From Roseibium polysiphoniae (GTDB taxonomy: Bacteria > Pseudomonadota > Alphaproteobacteria > Rhizobiales > Stappiaceae), in contig NZ_JACYXJ010000007.1 of NCBI RefSeq assembly GCF_014842925.1, positions 434,001-498,000 on the forward strand: a stretch of 64,000 nt of DNA, in the 5' to 3' direction. Every line of letters starts with the position of its first letter. Position 1 is the stretch's first letter. The notes beneath the pieces were generated by a model, which was given only the letters and a program-made list of their open reading frames with translations, was not told the DNA's origin and did no database searches. Made by a program: the position numbers and the translations under genes. Shown here in pieces: positions 1 through 11,658 of the stretch.

Positions 1-294
1 ACCGGACGCATGATGGAAGCTGAAGAGGCTGAGCGGTGCGGCCTTGTCAGCCGCGTTGTGCCGGCGGACGAGCTTCTGGAGGAAGCTCTCAAGGCCGCAG
101 AGAAGATTGCAGATTTCTCGCTTCCCATTGCGATGATGACCAAGGAAAGCGTCAACCGGGCCTACGAGACAACTATGTCGGAAGGCATCCGTTTCGAGCG
201 CAGGGTCTTTCACAGCATGTTCGCGACGGAAGACCAGAAGGAAGGGATGAGCGCCTTTGCCGAAAAGCGCAAACCTCAATTCAATAACAAATAA
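1..294 (+). CDS. Enoyl-CoA hydratase, C-terminal part (5' end outside window)
   Basis: The reading frame is open from base 1 and stops at 292-294, so this is the 3' end of a gene that starts before the window. The visible 97 or so residues match the C-terminal part of the crotonase fold: an E-A-(E)-R-C-G-L-V-(S)-R-V-V stretch near the start, then a helix with K-I-A, and a terminal segment with [10 protein letters not shown](S)-A-F (residues in short blocks), as in enoyl-CoA hydratases of fatty-acid beta-oxidation. These enzymes hydrate trans-2-enoyl-CoA. The catalytic glutamates lie upstream and cannot be checked. The position just before rpsT and dnaA is common in Rhizobiales-like genomes. 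Confidence 0.85.
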   Translation, partial: TGRMMEAEEAERCGLVSRVVPADELLEEALKAAEKIADFSLPIAMMTKESVNRAYETTMSEGIRFERRVFHSMFATEDQKEGMSAFAEKRKPQFNNK

Positions 295-488
295 AAGCCG
301 CGAAAGAATCTCGCACGGACGCGCCGATCACCATTGACGCGGCCGCGCGGCACGATTATAAGCTGCCCGCAACCGGTGGCGGGACCTCTCGCCGCCGTCG
401 TTTTTTGATCGGGTACCCTTATCGCCCTGGCGTATGGCTTTCCCGATTGTAACCGGACTTAGTTCCACCACGGATCAGGATTGAGCCC

Positions 489-755
489 ATGGCCAATACA
501 CCCTCGGCCAAGAAGGCGGCCCGTAAGATTGCCCGCCGGACGGCCACGAATAAAGCTCGTCGGAGCCGCGTGCGGACCTACCTGCGTCAAGTCGAAGAAG
601 CAATTGCTTCCGGCGACCAGGCAGCCGCCAGTGACGCTCTGAAAGCTGCTCAGCCCGAGATCATGCGCGCTGCGACGAAGGGCGTTCTTCACGCCAACAC
701 CGCATCTCGCAAGGTTTCTCGCTTGAATGCACGCGTTAAGGCCCTCAGCGCCTAA
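489..755 (+). CDS. rpsT: 30S ribosomal protein S20
   Basis: This is an 88-residue, very basic protein, the usual length for S20. It begins [10 protein letters not shown] and carries the [12 protein letters not shown] basic helix that binds 16S rRNA, with the family ending [11 protein letters not shown]. It binds the 5' domain of 16S rRNA early in 30S assembly. It is monocistronic: a 194-base leader lies upstream and a strong terminator follows at 776-808. Adjacency to dnaA is normal in alphaproteobacteria. Confidence 0.98.
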   Translation: MANTPSAKKAARKIARRTATNKARRSRVRTYLRQVEEAIASGDQAAASDALKAAQPEIMRAATKGVLHANTASRKVSRLNARVKALSA

Positions 756-775
756 ATCTACGCCACTTTGACGTT

Positions 776-808
776 AAAAAACCCGGTCCTCGCGGCCGGG
801 TTTTTTTT
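776..808 (+). terminator. Rho-independent terminator of rpsT
   Basis: A GC-rich hairpin with arms around 779-788 and 793-803 (core CCCGG/CCGGG) runs directly into eight T residues at 801-808, about 20 bases after the rpsT stop. Confidence 0.92.
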
Positions 809-1401
809 AGCCGTGCAAAAATGCGTCAACACACGCCGGCTAAGGAAATTTTTGCCATCGGGAGTTTTCGCTATAGAGCGCCTTGGCAATTTTTTCTCAT
901 TATTTCCAAGCACTTATCGACACGTGATCCGAACAGAGCCTGCTCAAACCGGATTCGACGTGTGTCAAGAGTAAACATGATTCATTTTTTTGATGCCCCC
1001 AACTTACCCCCCAACCAGGTGCCTTGATCAGGAAAAATCCAAGCGGCGAAAAGCATTTGGCTCATAGCCCGGACGGGACGGTCAAAGAGTGACGCTGCGG
1101 AGCTTTGCGCCTTGCTTACGATTTGTTCATCAGAGGCTGTTGCCGGGCCGAAACGGGCTGTATATGTTTAGATCAACAGGCGGACGAAGATCCGTACTAA
1201 AACGAAACAAAAAAGTGGTCTGGGCAAGTCATGAAAATTCGAAGCATTGAAATAAAGATTTTCCCACTCAGTCATTTTTACAATGAATACACAGCAGTAT
1301 TTAATCTGCGCTAGTCCTTCTCTTCGAAGTCACTAATCTCTCAAAAAATCGCTAGAAGAAACGCAGCAACAATGGCTTCGCCATTGTAAAAGGGGGCTGT
1401 T
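809..1401 (+). other. 593-base gene-free stretch upstream of the rhodanese gene and dnaA
   Basis: No convincing gene is present; the short frames here lack ribosome sites and recognisable products. The 1190-1330 part is AT-richer than its surroundings. One near-match to the DnaA box, TTATCGACA at 914-922 (one base off TTATCCACA), and two GATTC (CcrM-type GANTC) sites near 952 and 978 are visible. There is no cluster of DnaA boxes by eye, so I do not call an origin. It may hold promoters for the rhodanese gene or long-range dnaA control. Confidence 0.5.
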
Positions 1402-1842
1402 GTGCAAAACTCCATCCAATATGCAGGCGACGTAGACGCGAAAACCGCGCATGACGCCATTGCGGAACAAGACGGCGCCGTCCTGGTCGATGTGCGCACA
1501 CAAGCAGAGTGGACTTTCGTCGGCGTGCCAGATTTGCGTGCGCTTGGCGGCGAGCCTTTGTTCGTGGAATGGCAGAGCCTTCCGCCTGCGCAGCCAGTCA
1601 AGGATTTTGTTGGCGATTTGGCCAAAAAAATCTCTGCGAAAGGACTTGACCAGAGCGCCCAGATCTACTTTCTGTGCCGCTCCGGCGTAAGGAGCCAATC
1701 TGCAGCCATCGCGATGACGCAGGCAGGCTACGCCCATTGCTATAACATTGCTGGTGGTTTTGAAGGCCCTCTTGATCAAGACGGTCATCGGGGAACTCAG
1801 TCTGGCTGGAAGGCCGCCGGACTGCCCTGGATCCAGAATTAA
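1402..1842 (+). CDS. Rhodanese-like domain protein
   Basis: This is a single-domain rhodanese of 146 residues that starts with GTG behind an AGGGGG ribosome site. The active-site loop C-R-S-G-V-R-S places the catalytic cysteine at Cys92, and the D-V-R-T element near residue 30 is the typical rhodanese CH2 motif. Such proteins carry a persulfide on the cysteine and pass sulfur to acceptors. No signal peptide is seen, so it is probably cytoplasmic. It stands alone 140 bases before dnaA. The physiological acceptor cannot be read from sequence. Confidence 0.85.
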   Translation: MQNSIQYAGDVDAKTAHDAIAEQDGAVLVDVRTQAEWTFVGVPDLRALGGEPLFVEWQSLPPAQPVKDFVGDLAKKISAKGLDQSAQIYFLCRSGVRSQSAAIAMTQAGYAHCYNIAGGFEGPLDQDGHRGTQSGWKAAGLPWIQN

Positions 1843-1985
1843 CTCACCTGCCTGGAGCAGGCTAAGGCGGTAGCGATCGTTGCCGTCAACCTAACAATCG
1901 TCCCAATCGGGATATAAAAAAGCTGCTTGAGCAGCATCAACCAGGACGGCTGTGGCGGATCGTCCTTAAACAGGAGGCGGAAGTA

Positions 1986-3467
1986 ATGCAGGTTCAGGAG
2001 GCAAGTGGCTCTGAACACTGGAACCGTGTTAAAAAGCGGCTCCGCGCCGAGCTTGGAGATGACGTTTTCTCCAGCTGGTTCGCACGAGTGGATCTTGAAG
2101 AACATAACGACGGAACGGTGCGGTTATCTGTGCCCACACGGTTCTTGAAGCAGTGGATTCAATCTCACTACAATGAGCGGCTGATGGGCCTTTGGAAGGG
2201 TGAGTGCGATAATGTGCACAAGATCGAGCTCACCGTCCGCGGCGCCATGCGCCCGCGCCAGGTCGCAGCTCCGATTGCGCCGGGCCTTGCCGGTCCCAAG
2301 CGTCCGAAGGCGTCGCCTGCATCCGACCAGCGTCTGGACGGCTTTTGCGACACCAACCAGGTTGCCGCGGCACAGGCCGTAACAGCTGCACTGGGTCGTG
2401 GTGACGCGTCAAATGATGTCACCCGTGACGTTCTTCAAGGCGCAGCTCTCGACCCTAAATACACGTTCGAGACGTTTGTCGAGGGCGACTCCAACGGCTT
2501 GGCACTCGCAGCTGCTCGTCAGGTCGCTTCCGGCGGCGCCGTGACCTTCAACCCGCTCTATCTGCATGCTTCGGTTGGCCTTGGTAAGACCCATCTGATG
2601 CAGGCTGTCGCGGCGAAGGTTCGCGCCTCGGGCCGAAAGGTTCTGTACCTGACGGCAGAACACTTCATGTATCGCTTCGTTTCTGCGCTGAAGGCCCAGT
2701 CGGCTCTCGCGTTCAAGGAGACCCTGCGCACCATCGATCTCCTCCTGATCGATGACATGCAGTTTCTTCACGGCAAGCAGGTGCAGCAGGAGTTCTGTCA
2801 CACGCTGAACGCTCTCATTGACGGCGCACGGCAGGTGATTGTCGCAGCCGACCGGGCACCATCGGAACTCGACACACTCGACGACCGGGTTCGGTCACGT
2901 CTGTCGGGCGGCCTCGTCGTCGGCATTCAGGAACCTGATTTCTCTCTGCGTCGCAACATCCTGACCACTCGCGTGAGCCAGGCCCAACGCAGCTATCCAA
3001 ACTTCGAAGTTCCAGATCCTGTACTCGACTATGTCGCCAAGCACGTCGCATCTTCCGGACGGGACCTTGAAGGCGCCCTGAACCGGCTGGTCGCACACAA
3101 TCAGCTGACCAACCAGCCGATCACGCAGGAAATGGCGGAATTGACCCTTCGGGATCTTATCCGCTCGAGCGAGCCGCGACGGGTCAAGATCGAAGATATT
3201 CAGCGCGTCGTGTCGAAGCATTACAATGTGACAAAGGCAGATCTTCTGTCGGCGCGCCGTACACGGACAATCGTCCGGCCCCGGCAGATTGCCATGTACC
3301 TTGCAAAAGTCATGACTCCGCGGTCTCTTCCCGAGATCGGCCGCCGCTTTGGCAACCGGGACCACACGACAGTTTTGCATGCGGTTCGCAAGATTGAAGA
3401 ACTGGCCCGTGGCGACCACGGACTGGCGCAGGAGCTGGAACTGCTGAAGCGCATGCTCGACGCCTGA
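1986..3467 (+). CDS. dnaA: Chromosomal replication initiator protein DnaA
   Basis: A 493-residue AAA+ ATPase that binds DnaA boxes and opens the origin. Domain I covers about residues 1-90, followed by a variable linker with A/P/Q-rich sequence. The AAA+ core has Walker A S-V-G-L-G-K-T-H (around residue 200), Walker B L-L-L-I-D-D-M, and the arginine-containing sensor regions. Domain IV near the C terminus has the DnaA signature with R-P-R-Q-I-A-M-Y-L and G-N-R-D-H-T-T-V. The first P-loop glycine is replaced by Ala (H-A-S-V-G-L-G-K-T), which I believe also occurs in some related DnaA proteins. A purine-rich AGGAGGCGG ribosome site lies 8-10 bases before ATG. Confidence 0.98.
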   Translation: MQVQEASGSEHWNRVKKRLRAELGDDVFSSWFARVDLEEHNDGTVRLSVPTRFLKQWIQSHYNERLMGLWKGECDNVHKIELTVRGAMRPRQVAAPIAPGLAGPKRPKASPASDQRLDGFCDTNQVAAAQAVTAALGRGDASNDVTRDVLQGAALDPKYTFETFVEGDSNGLALAAARQVASGGAVTFNPLYLHASVGLGKTHLMQAVAAKVRASGRKVLYLTAEHFMYRFVSALKAQSALAFKETLRTIDLLLIDDMQFLHGKQVQQEFCHTLNALIDGARQVIVAADRAPSELDTLDDRVRSRLSGGLVVGIQEPDFSLRRNILTTRVSQAQRSYPNFEVPDPVLDYVAKHVASSGRDLEGALNRLVAHNQLTNQPITQEMAELTLRDLIRSSEPRRVKIEDIQRVVSKHYNVTKADLLSARRTRTIVRPRQIAMYLAKVMTPRSLPEIGRRFGNRDHTTVLHAVRKIEELARGDHGLAQELELLKRMLDA

Positions 3468-3494
3468 CAATATTACAAAATAATCATCAAAATC

Positions 3495-3518
3495 AGGGGC
3501 GTCCAAGCGGGCGCCCCT
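3495..3518 (+). terminator. Hairpin after dnaA, weak terminator or attenuator
   Basis: A 7-base-pair stem (AGGGGCG at 3495-3501, CGCCCCT at 3512-3518) lies 28 bases after the dnaA stop. It is followed only by CTTGCATTT, so termination is probably incomplete before dnaN. Confidence 0.5.
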
Positions 3519-3633
3519 CTTGCATTTACCTGCAGTTGAGGGCAGTGTCTTCCCCCCGCTCCCACCATGGGGAGCGTCAGATTTCCTTGGCCGAGGACAC
3601 CTCTTCGGCGCCTTAAAAGTACGGACCTTGCGT

Positions 3634-4752
3634 ATGAAAGCGACCCTCGAGCGGACCGACCTCCTCAAGTCCCTGACCCATGTTCATCGGGTTGTCGAGC
3701 GCCGTAACACCATTCCGATCCTGTCCAACGTCCTGCTCCGCGCCGAAGATGGCGCGTTGAAGCTCAAGGCGACCGATCTGGATCTGGAAATTCTGGAAAC
3801 GGTTCCGGCAATGATCGAAATGCCCGGTGCGACGACCGTTCCGGCACACATGATCTATGACATCGTGCGAAAGCTGCCGGATGGTTCACAAGTCGTTCTG
3901 GAAACCACCAGCGACAATGCAACGCTCGAAATTCGTGCAGGACGTTCGAAGTTTGCGCTTCAAATGCTGCCGGAGACAGATTTCCCGGATCTCACAGCGG
4001 GCGATTTCACGCATGGTTTCACATTGAGCGCGGGCGATATTCGCAAGCTGATCGATGCGACGCAATTCGCCATCTCCACGGAAGAGACCCGGTATTACCT
4101 AAACGGCATCTATATGCATGCCGTCGATACGCCGGAAGGCTCGCGATTCAGGGCTGTCGCAACCGATGGCCACCGCCTGGCGCAGGCCGAAGTTCCGGCG
4201 CCGTCCGGATCTGCCGGGATGCCGGGCATCATCGTACCGCGCAAGACCGTCGGCGAGATTCAAAAGCTTCTCGAAGAGCCGGGAGCAGATGTCCAGATCG
4301 AGCTGTCTGACACGAAAATTCGCGTCACGACGGCTTCGGTTGTCCTCACATCGAAACTGATCGATGGTACATTCCCGGACTATGGCCGCGTCATTCCGCA
4401 AGGCAACGACAAGGAAATGCGCGTCGATCGGGATGAATTCAAGGAAGCTGTCGACCGCGTGTCGACGATTTCCTCCGAGCGCGGGCGCGCGGTCAAGCTG
4501 TCGCTCAGCGAGGGCCGACTGGTTCTGGCGGTGAACAATCCGGATTCTGGCAGTGCGACGGAAGAACTTGCCGTTGAATATGATGACGATCCGCTCGAAA
4601 TCGGCTTCAACTCTCGCTACCTGCTCGACATCGCCAATCAGCTGAACAGCGACACCGCGCTCTTCCGTTTGGCGGACAGCGGATCTCCAACGCTGGTGCA
4701 GGACAATACGATCGAGGATTGCCTGTTCGTTCTGATGCCGATGCGCGTCTAG
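3634..4752 (+). CDS. dnaN: DNA polymerase III beta subunit (sliding clamp)
   Basis: This is the 372-residue ring-forming clamp that tethers polymerase III to DNA and also binds MutS, DnaE and translesion polymerases. I use the ATG at 3634 (M-K-A-T-L-E-R) because this is the conserved family start; the upstream in-frame ATG at 3520 would add 38 unconserved residues that run through the dnaA hairpin. Internal marks include V-V-E-R-R-N-T-I-P-I-L-S-N-V (first clamp domain) and the C-terminal F-V-L-M-P-M-R-V. The order dnaA-dnaN-recF is the classic bacterial arrangement. Confidence 0.97.
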   Translation: MKATLERTDLLKSLTHVHRVVERRNTIPILSNVLLRAEDGALKLKATDLDLEILETVPAMIEMPGATTVPAHMIYDIVRKLPDGSQVVLETTSDNATLEIRAGRSKFALQMLPETDFPDLTAGDFTHGFTLSAGDIRKLIDATQFAISTEETRYYLNGIYMHAVDTPEGSRFRAVATDGHRLAQAEVPAPSGSAGMPGIIVPRKTVGEIQKLLEEPGADVQIELSDTKIRVTTASVVLTSKLIDGTFPDYGRVIPQGNDKEMRVDRDEFKEAVDRVSTISSERGRAVKLSLSEGRLVLAVNNPDSGSATEELAVEYDDDPLEIGFNSRYLLDIANQLNSDTALFRLADSGSPTLVQDNTIEDCLFVLMPMRV

Positions 4753-4785
4753 GTGCCAAGCGAAAAGCTTGCGGGATGAGGTTCC

Positions 4786-5922
4786 ATGGCTGACAGAAGG
4801 TCGGCGGCGCTCAGCAGCCTGACTCTGACCAACTTCCGGAACTATGAGCACCTCGATCTTGCCTTCTCCAAGCCCTTGATCGCGTTCGTCGGCGACAATG
4901 GCATCGGCAAGACCAATATTCTGGAAGCAATCTCCTTCCTGACGGCCGGCCGCGGGCTTCGCCGCGCGCCCTTTGCCGATGTTGGCCGCATGCGCGGACC
5001 TGGCAGCTGGAGTGTGTCGACGATCCTGAACCAAAACGACGACGAAACCCGCATTGGCACCGGATTGACCAATGGCGAAGCTGGTCGACGCGTTCGGATT
5101 GATGGCGAGGATGTCCGGTCCTCCGAGGCCCTGCTCGACTACATGCGTGTGCTTTGGCTCGTCCCGTCGATGGACGGGCTGTTCACCGGTCCTGGGTCTG
5201 ACCGGCGCAGGTTTCTGGACCGATTGACCTTGGCCATAGATCCCACGCATGGGCGACGTGTCAGCAATTTCGAGAAAGCGCTCCGGCAACGGAACAAACT
5301 TCTGGACCACGGCGGCTCTTCAGACTTCCTTTCGGCCATTGAGACACAGGTTGCCGAACTGGGCACAGCGGTCTCATTGGCACGAAGTGAAACGGTCACT
5401 CTCCTTGGCGAGACCGTGAAGGCCCAGGCTGAGACAGGCCTTCCTTTTCCCCTTGCAACGCTGACGCTCGATGGCGCCTTTGAAATGGCGACGCGCGGCA
5501 TGAGCGCGTCTGACAGGGAGGACCACTACAGGGACTTGCTGTCAGAAGGGCGCGGGCGCGATCGCGCCGTGGGCAGAACGCTTATGGGTCCGCATCTGTC
5601 GGACCTCATTGTGCGGCACGCCGCCAAGGACATGCCCGCGGCTCAGTCTTCGACCGGTGAACAAAAGGCGCTCCTGATCGGCCTAGTCCTTGCTCACGCT
5701 GAACTTACCGCCTCGATCACGGGAATGACGCCGGTCCTACTGCTTGATGAGATCGCAGCTCATCTCGACCCAAATCGCAGAAAGGCCCTGTTCACGCGCT
5801 TGCTGGACCTGGGCGGTCAGGTGTTCATGACAGGCACCGATGCATCGCTTTTCGAGGCACTTCCTCAAGAAGGTGAGGTCTTTGAGATCTCGCCCGATGG
5901 CGCGGCGCTGGTCGAGCGGTAA
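4786..5922 (+). CDS. recF: DNA replication and repair protein RecF
   Basis: A 378-residue SMC/ABC-type ATPase that loads RecA with RecO and RecR at gaps and helps restart of forks. Visible motifs are L-T-L-T-N-F-R-N-Y near the N terminus, Walker A G-D-N-G-I-G-K-T-N-(I)-L-E-A, the ABC signature S-T-G-E-Q-K-A-L-L, and Walker B P-V-L-L-L-D-E-I-A-A-H-L-D. A GAGG ribosome site precedes ATG. It lies 33 bases after dnaN and is probably cotranscribed. Confidence 0.97.
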   Translation: MADRRSAALSSLTLTNFRNYEHLDLAFSKPLIAFVGDNGIGKTNILEAISFLTAGRGLRRAPFADVGRMRGPGSWSVSTILNQNDDETRIGTGLTNGEAGRRVRIDGEDVRSSEALLDYMRVLWLVPSMDGLFTGPGSDRRRFLDRLTLAIDPTHGRRVSNFEKALRQRNKLLDHGGSSDFLSAIETQVAELGTAVSLARSETVTLLGETVKAQAETGLPFPLATLTLDGAFEMATRGMSASDREDHYRDLLSEGRGRDRAVGRTLMGPHLSDLIVRHAAKDMPAAQSSTGEQKALLIGLVLAHAELTASITGMTPVLLLDEIAAHLDPNRRKALFTRLLDLGGQVFMTGTDASLFEALPQEGEVFEISPDGAALVER

Positions 5923-6057
5923 AGGCTGCTCCAAAATCGCCGGAATTCCATTGTTTTCCACCGCTATGGGCGCCACATCCGTGGTATGGCTTAGCTTTGG
6001 TTGAACGGCCTGCCGAACCCCTTATAACAGGGGATTAAATCTAAAAATGACTGGTGA

Positions 6058-8520
<2,463 letters not shown>

Positions 8521-8555
8521 CCAGGCCACTGTCATCTTCTTCTAACAACGCACTT

Positions 8556-8587
8556 AAACGGAGCAGCTTTCTGCTCCGTTTTTGTTT
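8556..8587 (+). terminator. Rho-independent terminator of gyrB
   Basis: A perfect 11-base-pair stem (8556-8566 with 8571-8581, loop CTTT) is followed by TTTTGTTT. It ends the dnaN-recF-gyrB transcription block and separates it from the convergent signalling gene. Confidence 0.93.
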
Positions 8588-8596
8588 CTACAGCTG

Positions 8597-10321
8597 TCAA
8601 AGGTTGCCTTCGGGCCATGGCTCCGGGCGGCCGACGTAGAAGCCCTGGGCCGCATCAACGTTTAGCTGCTGCCAAAACGCCAGCTCTGGCTCGGCTTCCA
8701 CATTCTTCGCAATCACGCGGATGCCAAGGTCATGAGCTGCGGCAATCATTCGCTTGAGGAGCATGCGTTTTCGGTCATGCGCTGAAGCAAAGGTGCTGAG
8801 GGTCGGGTCGAGCTTTATCCAGTCGACCTTCAGCTCGGTCAGCCGCTCGAGCACGGGCCAGTGCCCCGCGAAGTCGTCGATTGCAGTCTGACAACCAAGT
8901 TCAGAGACAAAGCGAAGGAAATCCTCGCAAAGATCCGGCTGCCGCAAGTAGTCTTTCTCCGAGATTTCCAGGCACAGGCGTCCCGCCAAAAGCGGCTCGG
9001 ATGACAAGCGGCTTTTCAGGAGATCTTTCAGATAGTCGTCGGCAAGCGCGCCCATGGACAGGTTCACCGCAAACCAGCGCCGCTGTTGAGAGATCGAGAT
9101 GGCGTCCAGCACCTGATCCAGTGTCCAGCGGTCCACCTGAGACATGAATCCGGACCGTTCAGCAGAGGCGATCAGCGCGCGTGGTGTGCAGACAAGTTCT
9201 TTTTCCCCCTTAAGACGAAGAAGGATCTCCGAGCCCAGAATTGCCTTGCTGGCGAGCGCAATGATTGGCATCGCATGAAGGAAAAGATCCTTCATGCGAA
9301 GGTCTTCCGGTTGCCAGGTCGGGAGCTCCAGTGAACGCGCTTCCTCTTCCAGATCAAAGGCCTGGACATTGACCGCGCTCCCACCCTCTGCCTTGCCCCG
9401 CAGACATGCCTTGTCTGCCTGATGCAGGATATGGATGGGTTTCACGCGCGCCTGCGCAATGAAATCCTGTTTGAGGTAACATATCCCGATCGAGCCCTTG
9501 ATGGTGAAAAACCGACTGCCGGATTTCAGACCAAGTCGCTTCATCCTCACCTGAAGTCTGTTTGCAATTTCCAGCGCTTCAGCCTCGGTTGGAACCTGCA
9601 TCAGGCCGACGAATTCATCGCCGCCAAGTCTCGCGGCCAATCCGTTCTCCGCAAAGACAGCCTTCAGACAATCGGCGACGAGGCACAGCATCTCGTCTCC
9701 CGCGGCATGACCTGCGAGGTCATTGACCTTCTTGAAGTCATCGAGATCCAGGTAGAAAATCGACAGGCCATCATGCGGGCCGTCGCGCATCAAGTCGACG
9801 TGGCGCTCAAGCTCTTTGAAAAGGGCACGACGATTGGCCAGGCCTGTCAAATCATCGACGTGAGCAAGCTGGCGGATCTCTTCGATCTCCACCGATTGAT
9901 CCTGAACGGTCTCTTCAGTGTCAGCGAACCTCAGCAGAAATGCGTCTTCGGATGCCATCCCGAACGCGACGCGGGCAATTGACAGCGCTGGAGCAATCAC
10001 GTGGCCAGAGCGGTCAAGCAGAACACCTTGGAGATCCATATGCGCAGACGCCGTCGCCGCCAGGCATGCCCTCTGCCAACGCTTCCAGCTTTCTTGAGAA
10101 AGAAGTTCCGACAAATACCGGCCGTCCGCGCGACCGTCCGTTTCCGGAAACCGTTTTGCAAAATGCGAATTTACGGCGAGACACCGACCATTCCGATTCA
10201 CAAGCGCTGAACGTTCAGGCAAAACGTCAAGCAAGGACATGCAAGCATTTATCCAACGCTCTTCAACCTTATCAACGCTAACACGCGATTTATCTGGTAT
10301 TAATCTCCAGCCATTTTGCAA
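8597..10321 (-). CDS. PAS-GGDEF-EAL cyclic-di-GMP protein with altered EAL site
   Basis: A 574-residue soluble protein. An N-terminal PAS-like sensor (about 30-140) precedes a GGDEF domain (about 150-310) with D-D-L-T-G-L-A-N-R and an intact R-L-G-G-D-E-F, so cyclic-di-GMP synthesis is plausible. The EAL domain (about 325-574) is changed at key motifs: E-I-L-L-R-L for E-A-L-L-R, and A-K-N-V-E for A-E-G-V-E, while I-D-D-F-A-G and W-I-K-L-D remain. Phosphodiesterase activity is therefore doubtful and the domain may instead bind nucleotide or a partner. The start is TTG, chosen because AGGAAG lies six bases upstream. It is convergent with gyrB. Confidence 0.88.
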   Translation of the reverse strand: MQNGWRLIPDKSRVSVDKVEERWINACMSLLDVLPERSALVNRNGRCLAVNSHFAKRFPETDGRADGRYLSELLSQESWKRWQRACLAATASAHMDLQGVLLDRSGHVIAPALSIARVAFGMASEDAFLLRFADTEETVQDQSVEIEEIRQLAHVDDLTGLANRRALFKELERHVDLMRDGPHDGLSIFYLDLDDFKKVNDLAGHAAGDEMLCLVADCLKAVFAENGLAARLGGDEFVGLMQVPTEAEALEIANRLQVRMKRLGLKSGSRFFTIKGSIGICYLKQDFIAQARVKPIHILHQADKACLRGKAEGGSAVNVQAFDLEEEARSLELPTWQPEDLRMKDLFLHAMPIIALASKAILGSEILLRLKGEKELVCTPRALIASAERSGFMSQVDRWTLDQVLDAISISQQRRWFAVNLSMGALADDYLKDLLKSRLSSEPLLAGRLCLEISEKDYLRQPDLCEDFLRFVSELGCQTAIDDFAGHWPVLERLTELKVDWIKLDPTLSTFASAHDRKRMLLKRMIAAAHDLGIRVIAKNVEAEPELAFWQQLNVDAAQGFYVGRPEPWPEGNL

Positions 10322-10615
10322 GAGATCTTCCTTTCGAAAAACATATTTTCGAAAGCCGATACCAAATACTATAGACGGCTGTTCGATACTGATTTTACAG
10401 ATAACATGACCGACCCTTCAATCTTGGCCCCGTGATTATTACCCACAGCTCAAGCAAGCATATTGGTTAATACTTGGTAAATCTATTCAGCTGAATTTTA
10501 GCGTTTGGACGTGAATGAATGCCTCTTCGGGCACCTCATTTTGGTCATTTGCGAGAGTTACACTGACGGCATAGATCCAATGCGCCTGACGCCCAACCTG
10601 CGCGGAGACCGCCTC

Positions 10616-11044
10616 ATGAAACACCGGTGTTTGTTTCAGATGCTCCAACTTGTCTTTTTGAGTGCGATCGCTCTTCCAATCGTTGCCCCCATAGGCCCCG
10701 GCGCGTCAGCAAAGGCCATGGAGCATTGCGGAAAAGCCTCCTGGTATGCTTTGACAAGCCGCACGGCCAGCGGCGAGATGGCCGATCCATCCTCTCTCAG
10801 CGCTGCGCACCGAAGCCTGCCTTTTGGAACCATGGTTCAGGTGAAAAACCTCAAAAACGGCAAAACAGTTGTTGTCCGGATCAATGATCGCGGCCCCTTT
10901 GTGAAGGGGCGGATCATCGACGTCACCCGCGCAGCAGCGGTTGAGCTGGGGTTTCTGTCGCGCGGAGTGACCAAAGTCGAGGTTCGTCTTGCATCGGAGT
11001 CCGCGCCTTTGAAATTCAGCAAAACACCCGTTTGCGGCGACTAA
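10616..11044 (+). CDS. Secreted RlpA-like septal ring lytic transglycosylase
   Basis: A 142-residue exported protein. The N-terminal signal peptide (hydrophobic core around residues 9-25, A-S-A-K-A cleavage region) is followed by a double-psi beta-barrel RlpA domain with G-K-A-S-W-Y, F-G-T-M-V-Q-V-K-N-L, the I-N-D-R-G-P-F motif and I-I-D-V-T-R-A-A-A. RlpA proteins cleave peptidoglycan strands lacking stem peptides and bind septa. There is no lipobox cysteine and no SPOR domain, so this is a minimal soluble form. I choose the ATG at 10616 because GGAG lies eight bases upstream and the signal peptide starts there; ATGs at 10505 and 10580 are in frame. Confidence 0.85.
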   Translation: MKHRCLFQMLQLVFLSAIALPIVAPIGPGASAKAMEHCGKASWYALTSRTASGEMADPSSLSAAHRSLPFGTMVQVKNLKNGKTVVVRINDRGPFVKGRIIDVTRAAAVELGFLSRGVTKVEVRLASESAPLKFSKTPVCGD

Positions 11045-11581
11045 ATTCCAACCAGGGCCTGATGATAAGGTTTCAGTATCAATTAAGCATCAAAACTGAT
11101 CGATCCAGACATTCTAAATCAATTATTTAAATGCATATCGGTAATGACAAACCATTTAGACCTTTGTAGGATTGCCGCCGTGGTCGATGGGGCCATGTGC
11201 ACAGTAACTTTTTTCGCGCGGTCCTTCGGGAACCGCGCGTTTTTTTTGAATAACTCAAGACATTGATAAGTTTGGAGAGTTCACAGCCAGCTGCTTGAGC
11301 GCCACAGCTTCTGGTTTTACAGCTCAGCCGTTCAACCTGGCTTTTCCTACCCCATGCAGCAGATCACTCCTGGCTTGCCGGGTATGCGGACCGTCATCGG
11401 CGACGGGCGCCGGAACGATCAATCGTCTCCCTTTCTCAGCCCAAGCGATCTGCAACTTTCACCCAGCTTCTGGCTGAAGGCCCATCCAGCCTGTCCAAAA
11501 TCAAAAGAAAGCAATTGAAGCCCGTTGGCCAATCGGCTATCAAAACCGTCTATCCGCCCGGCTCAGCCGGAAGCCGGTTCC
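11045..11581 (+). other. 537-base gene-free stretch between rlpA-like gene and tRNA-Arg
   Basis: No gene with a ribosome site is visible. The first half is AT-rich (11090-11160) and ends in a strong orphan terminator at 11215-11247. The second half (11248-11581) shows no clear signal apart from the probable tRNA promoter region just before 11582. A small RNA that uses the orphan terminator is possible. Confidence 0.45.
11215..11247 (+). terminator. Strong UUCG-tetraloop terminator, transcript unclear
   Basis: The stem CGCGCGGTCC (11215-11224) pairs with GGA-A-CCGCGCG (11229-11239, one bulged A) across a TTCG loop, followed by eight T residues. It lies 170 bases beyond the rlpA-like stop, which is far for that gene, so it may end an unannotated small RNA. 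Confidence 0.9.

Positions 11582-11658
<77 letters not shown>

Noticed and set aside
914..922. TTATCGACA as a DnaA box
   Set aside because: A single site with one mismatch and no further boxes around it is not enough to call an origin.
768..1027. Short plus-strand frames after rpsT
   Set aside because: They begin within the rpsT terminator or lack ribosome sites, and no family is visible.
4099..5310. 403-residue minus-strand frame across dnaN and recF
   Set aside because: It is antisense to two certain genes and lacks any motif.
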